A stretch of 64,000 nucleotides of DNA, from assembly GCA_026874595.1 (NCBI GenBank), contig CM049315.1, positions 14,285,664-14,349,663 on the forward strand, read 5' to 3'. The translations under genes were made by a program, and so were the position numbers. The DNA is from Sipunculus nudus (taxonomy: Eukaryota > Annelida > Sipuncula > Golfingiida > Sipunculidae). Positions 34,017-46,003 of the stretch are shown here, piece by piece. Within the stretch, counting starts at the first letter, position 1; each line of letters begins with the position of its first letter. The notes beneath the pieces were generated by a model. It saw only the letters and a list, made by a program, of their open reading frames with translations. It was not told the DNA's origin and searched no databases.

Positions 34017-37000
34017 ATGTTGCTCAAATTTGGTGATATTGACATCTTGACCTTGATTGACACAGGCGCGTCTCGAACGCTTTTGCGGCTTGATCGGTTT
34101 AAAGAAATTGTAAATGCGAATCATCGCCCGTCTATTCTTGACAAAAATCCCGGTTCAACTACAATCAGTCACAGGCCATCCTTTGTATGTTTTCGGTGTC
34201 ACGCAGTTACAAGTAAGAAACGCTGGCGTCATAGATGCATATGTTGTTCAAGAAATGACTCACGAATGCGTACTAGGAATAGATTCACTTCAAAAAGGAG
34301 GTGCTTTACTTTCTGTTGCATCAGAGACGCTTATTTGGTTCGGTAAAACATGGCCGCTTGTTGACCCAAAAATTTCTGGGGTCGCAGGCTTAGCTGATAC
34401 GATAATTCCATCCCACATCCCAGCTATAAACGAGGTATTAGTGGAATACAACGACGTCTTTGCAGGCCAAAAGGGACCCTTAGGACCCTATTCGTATACA
34501 AAAGACCTATTGCTCAGCGTCCATACCGCACCCCGCTAACAAAACAACACGCAATTTCACGCGAGATAGACTCAATGCTAGCGCAGGGAATCATTCGACC
34601 ATCTCAGTCTCCATGGGCCTGCCCTGTGACGTTCGTGCCTAAGTCCGACGGTACTAACCGCTTCTGTGTTGACTACCAACGCCTCAGTGCTATTACAAAG
34701 AAAGATAAGTACCCTCTGCCAAATATACAGGACATATTTGACCAAATTGGTTACAATGCTGTCTTTTCGACATTAGACTTAAAGAGCGGGTACCATCAAA
34801 TTCCTGTGCATCCTACTGACATCGAAAAAACGGCATTTGTTTGCCATAGGGGTCTTTTTGAATTTGTTCGCTGTCCGTTCGGACTTTCTACAGCCCCAAG
34901 CCATTTCCAAAGAGCCATGGATATTCTCTTTCATGGTTTGCTAGGAAAGTGCATTTTGATCTACATAGACGATCTAGTGATATACAGTCGAAATGAGGAA
35001 GAGCAGAAATTAATTTGTTAGGCTATCGTGTAAGTCAAGAGGGAATTATAGAAGATTCTGAAAAAAACAGCAGCCATTCGCGACATGCCGGTGCCAAAAA
35101 CAATCAAACAAGTCCGATCATTCCTCGGTATGACGGGCTACTACCGCCAATGTAAACAGCCGAACCCCTGGTAGCGCTCACCCGAAAACACGTTCGTTTT
35201 AAATGGACGCATAATTGTGAGATAGCTTTTAATCAGCTCAAATCACTGCTCACCTCTAACCATGTCATGAGCCACCCTCGACCCGAGTTGCCCTACCAGC
35301 TGTACACAGACAGCAGCGCGTTTGCCGTCGATGGAATTCTGTGTCAAACCCATGAGGATGGAACCGAGCGCGTGGTACAATATATCTCTCATCAGCTTTC
35401 AAGTACACAACGGCGATGGCCCACAATTGAGAGAGAGGCATACAGTGTCATATATTGTATAACAAAACTCCGGCCATACCTGTGCGGTGCTAATTTCACG
35501 GTCTTTACTGATCACAAACCTTTAGTTTACCTGTTTACAAAAGAAATGGCAAACACCAAAATACAACAAAATATTGATTTACCCGTAGATTGGGTGGCCC
35601 CCGACGCGTACCCGGATGATCTTAACCATGAACATTTACCAGTGCTAACAGATGGTCTTAACCTTGAGCAGATTAAACTCTGACAGAAAGTACAGTTCCC
35701 ATCATTGCTCGAGAAAGCGAACGACGAAGAATCAGACTTTGTCACCATAAATGGAGTCCTTTATAGCACCAGAACACCTCGCGTGTATTCACCCGAATAT
35801 CCGCGTCTAGTACTCCCTCGTGAATACCATGAGGCCATCACTCTTCGAGCCCATAAAGAGGTAGGCCACATGGCAACCCAAAAAAACACTTAGCCGTATA
35901 TGCGAGGCCTACGTATGGCCGAATATGAAGCGAACTGTACGTTCCCTGTTAAAAAAAAATGTGTCACTTGCCAGGCATTTAGCCGCCAAAGAGACCACGC
36001 CCCTATGGGTGATATGCCATTAGCGACTTCAGAAAGTACAGTTCCCATCATTGTTCGAGAAAGCGAACGACGAAGAATCAGACTTTGTCACCATAAATGA
36101 AGTCCTTTATAGCACCAGAACACCTCGCGTGTATTCACCCGAATATCCGCGTCTAGTACCCCCTCGTGAATACCATGAGGCCATCACTCTTCGAGCCCAT
36201 AAAGAGGTAGGCTACATGGCAACCCAGAAAACACTTAGCCGTATATGCGAGGCCTACGTATGGCCGAATATGAAGCGAACTGTACGTTCCCTGTTAAAAA
36301 AATGTGCCATTTGCCAGGCATTTAGCCGCCAAAGAGACCACGCCCCTATGGGTGATATGCCATTAGCGACTTCAGAAAGTACAGTTCCCATCATTGTTCG
36401 AGAAAGCGAACGACGAAGAATCAGACTTCGTCACCATAAATGGAGTCCTTTATAGCACCAGAACACCTCGCGTGTATTCACCCGAATATCCGCGTCTAGT
36501 ACCCCTCGTGAATACCATGAGGCCATCACTCTTCGAGCCCATAAAGAGGTAGGCCACATGGCAACCCAGAAAACACTTAGCCGTATATGCGAGGCCTACG
36601 TATGGCCGAATATGAAGCGAACTATACGTTCCCTGGTAAAAAAATGAGCCACTTGCCAGGCATTTAGCCGCCAAAGAGACCACGCCCCTATGGGTGATAT
36701 GCCATCAGCGGCTTCTCCAAACCAAATTATTGGAATGGACCTCATTGGCCCATTCCCGACCTCTTCGTGGGGAAATAGTTACATGTAAACTATTATCTGT
36801 CACTGTACGGGATGGGCAGAGGCGTTCCCTATCCCAAACAAAACAAATGCGATCATCTGGGATGCCTTTGCTAATCAATATATCCCAAGGCCTTCTGTGC
36901 AAGAGGTCATTATAACCGACAATGGCTCTGAATTTATTGCACATGAATGGGAAGAATATTTGCGTACGCTATGCATAGAACATCGCAGGACAACCCCGGC

Positions 37001-37560
37001 TCGGCCGCAAAGCAACGGGAAGGTAGAACGATTCCATCGTACTTTCAAAGAAGCTTTATCTAAAGCTGTAAACAATTAACCTGAATTCTGGGAAGATCAC
37101 GTGGGGGATATTCTACTGGCGCATCACATAAGTGTAAGCTCTGTTACAGGCTATTCTCCTTTCTTCCTACTTTATGGTAGGCAGCCTAGAGCCCCCCTAA
37201 CACGTTTACTACAAACAAATATTTCAGGCCATCCATTCGGTAACAGATAAGATGATCTTACACATGCGTTATCGGAAGCACGTGACCGCACGGTCGAGTC
37301 CCGTAACTTTAACCGAGAACGTATACAAAAACGCGCCCGTGCAAATGACCTCAAGATAGGCGACCACGTAGTAATAAAGGCGGCACAACCTCTGACCTTT
37401 ACCTCACGCTGGGAGCCTCAGTGGCTAGTCACGCGTGTCTCTGGGCTCACATGCCACGTGCGCTGCCAAATTACCGGACAAACAAAGGAACTTCACAGGG
37501 AACAGGTAAGGCTAGTAGACCCAGATATAAGCTGGGATGACATTAACCCTAGGCCCCGCC
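34017..37560 (+). pseudogene. pol: protease, RT, RNase H, integrase, broken
   Basis: Aspartic protease: LIDTGASRTLL near 34050 and, after a frameshift near 34110, the CVLGIDSLQKGG motif. RT: 34575-35021 with the FVPKSDG, YPLPNI, FSTLDLKSGYHQI and YIDD motifs; a frameshift near 34510 precedes it, and a deletion near 35010 removes part of the thumb. RNase H: 35267-35560 with LYTDSS, EREAYSVIY and TDHKPLVYL. Integrase: the zinc-binding region is present three times in tandem (35684-36712). The catalytic core follows with Asp in GMDLIGPF (about 36730), Asp in TDNGSEF (about 36917) and Glu in KVERFHRTF (about 37025), then a C-terminal domain with IGDHVVIK. In-frame stops occur near 36787, 37077 and 37247. 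In the family these enzymes copy the RNA and integrate the DNA; this copy cannot. Confidence 0.9.
35684..36712 (+). repeat. Three tandem copies of a ~345 bp integrase block
   Basis: Units at 35684-36029, 36030-36372 and about 36373-36712 each begin CAGAAAGTACAGTTCCCATC and end near GGTGATATGCCAT. They are almost identical, with small A-run indels. Each encodes the HHCC zinc-binding region. Unit 1 is frameshifted near 35885. Unit 2 is open but has Tyr for the second His (HKEVGY). Unit 3 has a stop in place of the first Cys of the C-x2-C pair (KK-stop-ATC). Confidence 0.93.
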
Positions 37561-37977
37561 GTAGGCGCCCGCGCACCGTTGCACCGCCCATTGTTCCGCC
37601 TATCCCACGCGTTTCAGGCGCAAGACCTATTCAAACAAACAATGCTGACCCTGGTAATGGAACACAGCCCCCAGTTCGCTTACATGTATTAAAATCCCAA
37701 ACCAACCGCACACATCAATCCCACGAATCAAGGGCATTTGAACCGACGGACCCATTCACCAATAAACCTTCACCCTCTCATCAGGCTTGTCAGTCAGTCC
37801 AACCAATCCCAGCCCATTCCGGGTCCCCGGTCCTATCAGACTCCGTCATAATCCCTACGACCCCGTCACATGATGTTAATCCTGATAATGCTGACGGCCA
37901 TATAAGCCCAAAACAACCACACATCCAACCACTATTTCATAGAGATCCCCGCTTACGCCAGCAAAAAAGGGTTAGAT

Positions 37978-39738
37978 ATGATGTCTTTGCCGGCTTGGTT
38001 AATGGCGATGAGTGCTCTAGCTAGTTGTGGTGATCAGGTTACATCACAGGACGCTTCACATATCGGTGTTCGGATAATGAAAATACCGCAAGGTATAACT
38101 GTGACACAGTCGACTGATATATACTTGTGGAAATCAACATGGACTCTGCTCGTCGTGCTACACCCGCCCACGCTTCACCACTCATTGATATATGCCGCAC
38201 AACGGGTGAACGTGCTGATACCTTCGCTCCGGAAAAACACACCCACGCCAATTTACCGCAACTGGATATATCGCCTAAAATGGATACAACAGACAATTCA
38301 ACACCCAGCCGAAACCACCTTACGACGTAAGCGAGCGCCCTTTAACTTTGTCGGTTCTCTCTCTCACATGTTGTTCGGCACAGTTACTGAAAACGAACTC
38401 AATACTTACAAGGAACAGGTACGAACTCTGTTACTAACATCTACGAAAACAATCGACCGTGTTAATGAACTTCTCACCATTACAAAAAATCAGCTACAAG
38501 CGATCACCCATAACCGTAAAAGGATAAACGTCTTGCAGACAGCACTTCATAATGTAACCGCTAGTCTAACGTCGGCAATGCGCAAAGAAGAAAAGAACAT
38601 TCGTTCACTGTGGCGATACTATTTGGTAGAACATTGCCTGGTAACCCTGGAAAGAACAGCGACAGAATATCACCGCCAGGTAACACATTATTTGAGACAA
38701 AGACACTCCCTGGAAATTAAACGTCTGACAGAAGAAATACTACCCCCAGATGATCTACACGCACTGTTGATACAAGCACAAGCCAAGGGTCACCTCGCAC
38801 TACCGTCAAGGTGGTACTACTCGTCGGTAAAACTGCATCCTTTATGGACAACGGCCGAAATATTAGAGCTCAGCTGCCGTTGCGAGACAGTGAGCCGTAC
38901 CTTCATTATTACATTCGGTCATGGCCGAGTCCGTCATACTCAACATTCTTCACGCAAACATTAACAGTAAATAATGTCGCCTTGAGTACCCGAAACGGAG
39001 AGATATTTTCACCATCTTGGTGCACAGGTGACCAACCGTCAGTTTGTCGCGCGGGCCCAATGTTTTCCCGTCAACACTACCGGTGTGAAAGGGCTATTCT
39101 TACTACAGACACTAGCCTCGTTAAATTTAGCACTTTTAAAACAACAGAATTGAACGACTCATCTGTTTGGGAACCCATCCCCGGTGGATTCATTATATCC
39201 ACTCCGGGTGAGGCACCGTTGGCTCATTGTACTGGCACCCGGAACGGAAATTGACACTCAAACCGGGAATGTACAGAATTACACTTCCTGCAGGTTGCCA
39301 GCTCCGCTCACCAACATGGACTATACAGGGCATGAACATTTACTCAAGTAACATTTCCGTGACGTCACAACCGGTGAGCATAAACTTTACAGACATTTTC
39401 AAAATAGCATCAAGTTGCCGGATCTCGCCCGTAAAACGTCGTGGTCGCCTCTTGCAGACCTGAAAAAAGTTGAACTTGAGCCACTCGAGCAACCCTCGCT
39501 GTTCCCGCCCCATGGATGGACTTGGCAACCCCGAATGAACATTTCCGTTTCTGTAATAATGTTGATAATTGTAATAGTGTTATTAGGCATTGGGTGCTGT
39601 CGATTCCGCCTTACCGCTTCCGGTCAGTCCAGGGAACAGGTTTTTCTACCATGGAATATAATGCGCAAACCTAATCAGGCCGCGCCACAAGCCCCAAATG
39701 ACAGACCTGTATCCACGGATAATGGTGCAGAAATGTAA
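37978..39738 (+). pseudogene. Envelope-like (F-type) glycoprotein gene, broken
   Basis: Separate overlapping frames at 37978-38964, 38811-39254, 39227-39463 and 39415-39738 form one envelope-like region with at least three frameshifts. The first frame begins with a hydrophobic, signal-like N-terminus and has a furin-type RRKR site near residue 118, followed by a hydrophobic stretch ending in LFGT and then long helical heptad-like sequence. This arrangement is typical of envelope genes of insect errantiviruses and related F proteins. The last frame carries a membrane anchor of about 20 hydrophobic residues (39541-39600) and a short tail. The assignment is by layout and motif, not by database search. 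The gene cannot give a full-length product. Confidence 0.75.
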
Positions 39739-40200
39739 AAAGAGCCACCCCTGGGGACAAAGACCATAATAATGTCTCCCCAGGGGGCGAGACGCCCGGG
39801 CGTCCGTGGTTTCCATGTGGATTTGTACAATTTTCTTAATGTTAATTTCCAGTATAAAATCCTGTAAATACACCAAATTAATACATGAATGTATATCTGT
39901 CTATATATGTATGTCCATAGATAAATATTGGATAAGAATTTAATCTAATAGGCAGGGGATTTTGTATGAATGATTTTATATCAACAGAGTTAGGCATCAC
40001 TGGCCGAATCTTACCTGCCATATTAATTTTTTTTGTGAAAATATGTTTAAATACAAAATCTTAACCATGGAGCTCTATAATTTGTATTTTGTGTTCAAAT
40101 GATAAATATACATTATATGAACGTATGTATATGTTAAAAAAAAGAAAACGAAAATTTAACATATTTTCTTTTTTCTTTTTTTTTGTGGGAAATGTGCGAG
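39739..40200. other. 3' untranslated region of the LTR element
   Basis: AT-rich sequence between the envelope-like region and the right LTR. A pyrimidine-rich stretch lies just before the LTR, and no clear polypurine tract is visible. Confidence 0.5.
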
Positions 40201-41196
40201 TGTAAAGATTCGGCCTGAATAGTAGAATGAAAATACTTAAATTATAATTTTTTTCTAGAATATTGCAGCTATGATAGGTGTATCCATAAACACGGATAAC
40301 ACAGTGTTTAATTGATCGTAATGTTAATGCATGCACGTGCTCTCTCTCCTGTTAATGATCTTAGTACCGAGCGACATTTATCCAAAGCAACATTAATGCC
40401 CTGATATATAGATTATGCCCATTATTGTGCTCTTTGTTATAGTTAATAATGGCTCTGATATTGTTATTGTTAATACTTACAAAAATATTAAAATTAATAA
40501 TATTAGTAAAATTACAGGTACGCGCAACATTGTTCACAGTTTTGTATTTCTCATACCAGTATATCTCTTATAGTTTGCACGATTACATGGGTAAAGTAGC
40601 AGCTTAATTCTTATATCACCTACCATCGGTCATGACAGGTGTCACGTCTATATGTTTGTCGGGACGCTCTGAGTTGCCCAATTCTAATCAGACATCGCCT
40701 TTGTAAATTCAGATCATACGCCACATATCTAAAAGCTGAACTATAAACGACCCCGCACCTGTGAGGGTTATCCAAGCAGAGCAAATACTCGCCCAAGGCG
40801 ACCGTGATCGTGGCATCCCGACAAATAGATAGACCCCAGTCAGTTATGATAAGAGTCACTCATGCAGGTATCAGCTGTCTGGTTACGTCATACATCGCCG
40901 TAGGTTTTCTATAGCTATATTACGAGGTCAAACAACCGGGACCGTCCTATAATTGGCCACTGGACTGCCCTCCCCGCTTCCCCCATGTGGGTGGGACTCC
41001 GCAGATATCGGCCAATTATGGGGCGAGCGAGGTTGATTGACACTATGCTAATGATGTACTGTTCAACAAGAGAGACTAAAAGGAGAGGGCATATTGTTGA
41101 GAGGGTTGGGTTTTCTGTATGGAGTATTTTGAATAAGAATAAACGTGCGGTGAACCTTATACAACGTCTCCATTTTCTGTGCGCCCAAACCTTACA
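40201..41196 (+). repeat. Right LTR (996 bp)
   Basis: Same ends as the left LTR (TGTAAAGATTCGG ... CAAACCTTACA) with about 30 differences by eye, including an extra CT in CTCTCTCTCC and several transitions. Confidence 0.9.
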
Positions 41197-41788
41197 AGGC
41201 GGCTCACTCTTCAGGTACAATATGAAGCGATCAAATATGCGGTGGAAGTTCGTCATAATAGGATTACTCTTAGGTTTTTAGGTTCGATGAGGTTGTTGTC
41301 GGGGCTCAGGCAGCTATTGTGTTGTGCTGATTCCGTGGGGATTTGTATGATCACACATTACAAAGCCGGTGTTTAGCCTTTTGTTTACACGGGAGGACAG
41401 TTAGCTTCTATTGTTCAATCTGCTTTCTTTTGACAATGAAATATTTTTCCATGTTGCAAAGATTACATTTTTTGTTATGATGGAGTAGGCTTTGCATTTT
41501 GTAATAATTTTCCATCTGATGGCAGATAGCACCTTTTCTTACTTTCAGGGACCATACATATTTGCTTAATGTAATGTCGTTTTTGTATTTCTTGTTTTTG
41601 AGACTACTGATGTGTCCGTAATATCGTGCTTTGTAGGTATTCTGTTTCAGTCCAATGTATAATTTCGACGTGGTTATTATATTGTCTGGTGACTGTGGCT
41701 TGAAATACTACGTTCTGTGTTAGACATCCAACGTTGATCGGACATTCATTTTTATTTCAGCAGTTGTAATTTGTTGTGGTAACTTCTG

Positions 41789-41832
<44 letters not shown>

Positions 41833-43487
41833 AATTATTTGCCAACCAAGTACTATTTACCCAAGTTCCGAAGCCGATCACGGGCACCCCATTAGGTAAA
41901 TCTTGGCTATGCCCCCTCAGATTGGCTCTTGGAAATCAGAATTCATATATATATTTCATTGGTTGGATTAAAGGGCAAAATCTCGGTTCTCCGTTTTAAT
42001 TTTTGGTTAAATAATTTCCGGGTAAATAGTGGTCGGATCAACGGGACTTCACTGTACTTTTATATGCAAGTAAAATAATTTAAGTCCAAGAGACCAGAAA
42101 GGGAAAGTGTACAGTCAGATGAGACTAATATTGTCGGTGATACAAGACCAATTGACATTAACATTACTGTGATTTTGTATTGCTGGTAATTGAAAATATC
42201 ACTCTTATGTATAGGTTTCGGTCCACATGGGCAATGAAAGAAGATAATGATAATATATATCATCGTTATAAATAAACTTGCAAACCAGCCCTCACAAAAG
42301 TGAACAAGATATCAGAACAGTGAATTAATATGATTGTAACAGCCACCTTTTCTTCCAGTTGAAATACATAAAGTATATTTCCTGTAGATCCCTGAAAGAT
42401 GTAAAGGCACACACAGAGATGAAATGAATAGTATTTTTAGGGAAACATACTCAGTGACCTCTTATGTACCATTTGACCAGTTTATGACGTCATCAGCATT
42501 GTTCTGTTACAATTGTTTTGCACTGACTGAGCAATAGATGTACAACTGCCATCATGTTCCTCAGCACATTGCTGAAGAAATGACAATTTACCCCCCCCCC
42601 CCCCCAAAAAAAAGCATAAAACACGACTGAAAGGTATGTATTTTAAACTGCTAAACGTATTTTAATTATACAATTTCAAGAGCTAATAAGATATTTAAAT
42701 ATGTCCTTTTTAAATGTGCTTCCCACACATGCGTGCAACGGTTAATGTATAATTTTATAATAACTTGCATGGAAGTATTATATTGCGATACATGGTATTA
42801 CAGAAATTAAAAATATTGAAATTTATAAATGATTTAAGAAAATTCATAATTAATATTTAAATTTTCTTGATAATGACAGTATTACACAGCGGACAAAGAG
42901 GAGGTTGGTAATCCTCTGTTTCCTAGAAAGTCCTCTGTGAGAATTTAACCCTTAATCTGGACTATTTTTATTTAATTGAATAGATTGATGTTTATATTGT
43001 TATGTTAATAGGTTATTATATTTTTAATAAACATCAATTAATCAATAGACATTAACTTTTGATAACTTGCATTATGAATAAGATTTATTTTTTTCAATTT
43101 TATAGTATATATAAAATAGATTAGAAAATTATATAGATATATAAAATGTATATTTTATATATAAGTTTATAATAATATAATCGTAATAAATAACATATAT
43201 ATATATACTAGATACACATTTTAATATATATATTATATTAATATACATAAAAATCAATTTACACCATATATATATACAATACATATATATTATAATTATG
43301 ACATATGTAAACCAAATATCTTTATTATATATAAATAAATTATATATTATATAATGCATACTATACATAAAAATAAAAAAACATTTTTTATTATATAAAT
43401 ATATATGTATATATATATAAACTTTACATATATAATAATAATATATATATATAATAACATATAATATAATTAACATATATATAAATT
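41197..43487. other. Intergenic, no gene recognised
   Basis: Contains a (TA)n tract at 41791-41830, a poly-C run at 42591-42605 and a very AT-rich stretch at 43080-43490 whose long minus frame (43129-43476) is only low-complexity Ile/Tyr. Near 42005-42058 the minus strand reads ACAGTGAAGTCCCGTTGATCC, which resembles a pogo/Tigger-type terminal repeat, but no partner end was found. Confidence 0.45.
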
Positions 43488-44765
43488 TTGATTACTCTTG
43501 ACGGGAAGCTGAAAATAACAAAGAACAAGTCAGATTTGAGGAAAATATTGTTGCAAAATACACCTCTGAATCAGCCGCCTGACAAACAAAATAGAACCTG
43601 CATTATTATTGATGCAATGTTTGTACTTCAGGCCTTAGGAAATCGTCAGGAAAATGAAACCTTTGGTGGCCTGGTAGATCAGTTTTGAAGGCATTTAGAA
43701 GGAGAGTTTTCAAATAATTGCTGCAGGGTTGATGTAGTGTTCGATCAGTATCTGGAACAGTCAATAAAAAGTGGAACACGCTTATGTTGTTCGCATGGGA
43801 AATGTGGAATCAAACGGAAGGTTGAAAGTAGGCATAAAAAAAATTGGAAAGTCGGACAATTTCATATGTTTGAATGAAAACAAAATATGTCTAACAAACT
43901 TCATTTGCGTAGAGATTGTAAAGACGTATATTCCAAAAGAAAACAAAGAACTGCTTCTCAGTGGCGGATTCTTTGAATCCAAAGGTCATCTAAAGGCAAA
44001 GATGTGACTTCTTTATATTCAACCCACGAGGCGGCAGACACAAGAATACTGCTGCATATAAATGATACAAAAGCCTCTGGATTTCAGCAGGCATTTGTTA
44101 TTAGCCGTTACACTGATGTACTGACCCTGCTTGTGGCACATAGGTCCAGCCTATGTCCGAGTGTTTGGCTTCAGGCAGATATGAAAGTGCAAGCATGAAA
44201 CAATATACTACAATACATAAGATCAAAATACTGATACTGTACAAAGATGCCTGTTGGCATTCCATGCATTAACTGGATCAGAAACTACAAGTCAATTTGC
44301 AGGCATTGGCAAACAAAAGGCATGGAAAACATTTTTTATGTATCCAGAAAGTTAGCAGGTGTGCGAGAAGGTGACATTCCGGACGAGCCGGTTTTCTCTG
44401 TAGTCGAAAAATGTGTGTGTAAGTTGTATGATCAGTCCACAAGTGCTGAGTCCATTAAATGAAGTACGGAACATTTTATTTCACAGAATCAAAAATTACC
44501 TGGACATGCTATCACCCACTAAAAATGCCTTAGACTGGCATGTACGACGAACTCTTTCCCAATCTTAGTATGGAAAAAGGCACTGGAACTATGTCCAGTT
44601 CTTCCCTCAGTTGAAGACAGTGGATGGTATTTTGACAGTAAAGTAAATGCATTGAAACCAGTCCTCCTTTCGAAAGAAGTTCTCTGGGTGGCTTATTTGC
44701 AGCTTACATTCTGCGGGTGTTCTACTAGGGGTACTCCTTGTGCGACAGGAAGGTGCAGGTGAATA
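43488..44765 (+). pseudogene. PIN/FEN-like 'HALTGCDTTS' family pseudogene
   Basis: Plus-strand fragments in different frames keep the order of a family common in mollusc and cnidarian genomes: IIIDAMFVLQAL with a following VDVVFDQY-like segment, STHEAADTRILLHI (43.99-44.05 kb), RYTDVLTLL in place of the usual DTDVLVLL, HALTGSETTSQFAGIGKQKAWKTF (44.25-44.33 kb) in which Cys-Asp has become Ser-Glu, a SPTKNALDWHVRR segment near 44515, and a Cys-rich CGCSTRGTPC-x3-RC tail near 44715. The acidic clusters suggest a PIN/FEN nuclease fold. Many frameshifts and stops and several changed key residues show that it is dead. Family function is not known to me. Confidence 0.6.
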
Positions 44766-45410
44766 CGACTAAAGTGACATTTTTTCCACACAAATACAAT
44801 AACTGAACTCCTTTAACACTTTCTTGTCGTGGAAAATACAAAGGCTTTTTTTTTTAACTAAATTCAATTTCTACACAATATCATGATTATAGTATTCTAA
44901 ATTATAAAGGGTAATACATGATATTTTCTTAATGATATTAACTGATTTTTGTTTATCCGTAATTATGCAAAATGCGAAATGGATATTTCTGCTGTACACA
45001 ACTATAAAGAAACTATTCTGGAAAGTTTTCACCATATTTACAATATTGGTAAGATGACATAATTAAAATCTTCTCTATAGTACTCCGTTTCATGATCAGT
45101 TTGTGTGCATCATTGGGGAAAATACTAAGCTGAGCGTGGCAAAATTTGAAATCTAGGTTACCTGCCACAGGTTCATTCGGCAGGTAGATTTCCTTTTCCC
45201 TAAAAGTGTGGCCTCCGATAATTATTCTGCTTGGGACTTCAGGAATAATAAAAAAGGGAAATTATCAGGGCCGTTTTTAATTAAGAGAATCCACGAAATC
45301 TTTTTGAAATGCTAAAAATTGCATCCCTTAACCATAAGAATGAACTTTTAGAAACTAATTTCACTATTATAGCAGGCCCGATAGCTTAAGTATCATGATA
45401 AATAGGTGTT
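44766..45410. other. Intergenic, nothing recognised
   Basis: AT-rich sequence with homopolymer runs. No exon or repeat family was recognised. Confidence 0.4.
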
Positions 45411-45414
45411 TTTT

Positions 45415-46003
45415 TTTGTGGCGGCCATTTTTAAAACAAAGATGGCGGCCATTTTTAAACCCAAGATGGCTCCCATGAGAACATTTTTAAAAGACATATC
45501 TTGCATCCCTTGATCCCAGTAATGAGGGTCTCTCTTAATTAATAGTGCTTATTGGAAGACATACAGTCTGACGGCTGGTATCAAATGAAGACACAAATAC
45601 TGAGAAGTGATGACGACGGTACAGGTTCAGGGAGGTTAAGAGGTTCAAAAATGCATATGAAAAATTACACGGGTGCCGTCTTTTCATTGGTTAGTGTATT
45701 TTTTTGTGCGAAACATTAGAATTTCTCTTTTAAAAAAAAGGACTTCATATTACCCCTCAACCACTATTTCAGCATCCTTGAGGGCTATATTTTCAGGAAA
45801 ATCGGTGTTTTTCGTGGCGGCCATTTGGAAAACCAAGATGGCTGCCATGGTATCATTTTGAAATTGTCACATTTATATTCCTTGACCCCAAAAATGGTTC
45901 TTTGGAATTTTATCCCATGGTTCTAGCATGTTTCAGTGCTGAGGTATCGGCAAATTAGGTTGAGTATGGCGGCCATTTTGAAATCCAAGATGGCTGTCAT
46001 AAA
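45415..46003. repeat. Repeats with paired ATGGCGGCCAT / AAGATGGC motifs
   Basis: Three units pair TGGCGGCCAT with a nearby AAGATGGC.GCCAT: 45419-45474 (with an additional AAGATGGCGGCC at 45439-45450), 45815-45848 and 45967-46000. The paired motifs are self-complementary and could fold. AAGATGGCGGC matches the YY1-type zinc-finger consensus. The surrounding sequence (CATCCCTTGA.CCCA.TAATG and similar) also recurs, so this is a diverged tandem repeat. Confidence 0.6.

Larger units (their letters stand above)
31895..41196 (+). mobile_element. Ty3/gypsy-type LTR element with envelope-like gene
   Basis: About 9.3 kb between two long terminal repeats, with gag, protease, RT, RNase H, integrase and an envelope-like region in that order, all on plus. 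Every coding region is interrupted by stops, frameshifts or deletions. Five-base flanks differ (CAGTC left, AGGCG right), so no target-site duplication is visible; either it has decayed or the ends come from recombination. No convincing primer-binding site was found after 32889. Confidence 0.92.

Noticed and set aside
42005-42058. Possible pogo/Tigger-type terminal repeat
   Set aside because: Only one end is visible and no matching inverted partner was found within 2 kb.
43129-43476. 115-codon Ile/Tyr-rich minus-strand frame
   Set aside because: Low-complexity translation of very AT-rich sequence.
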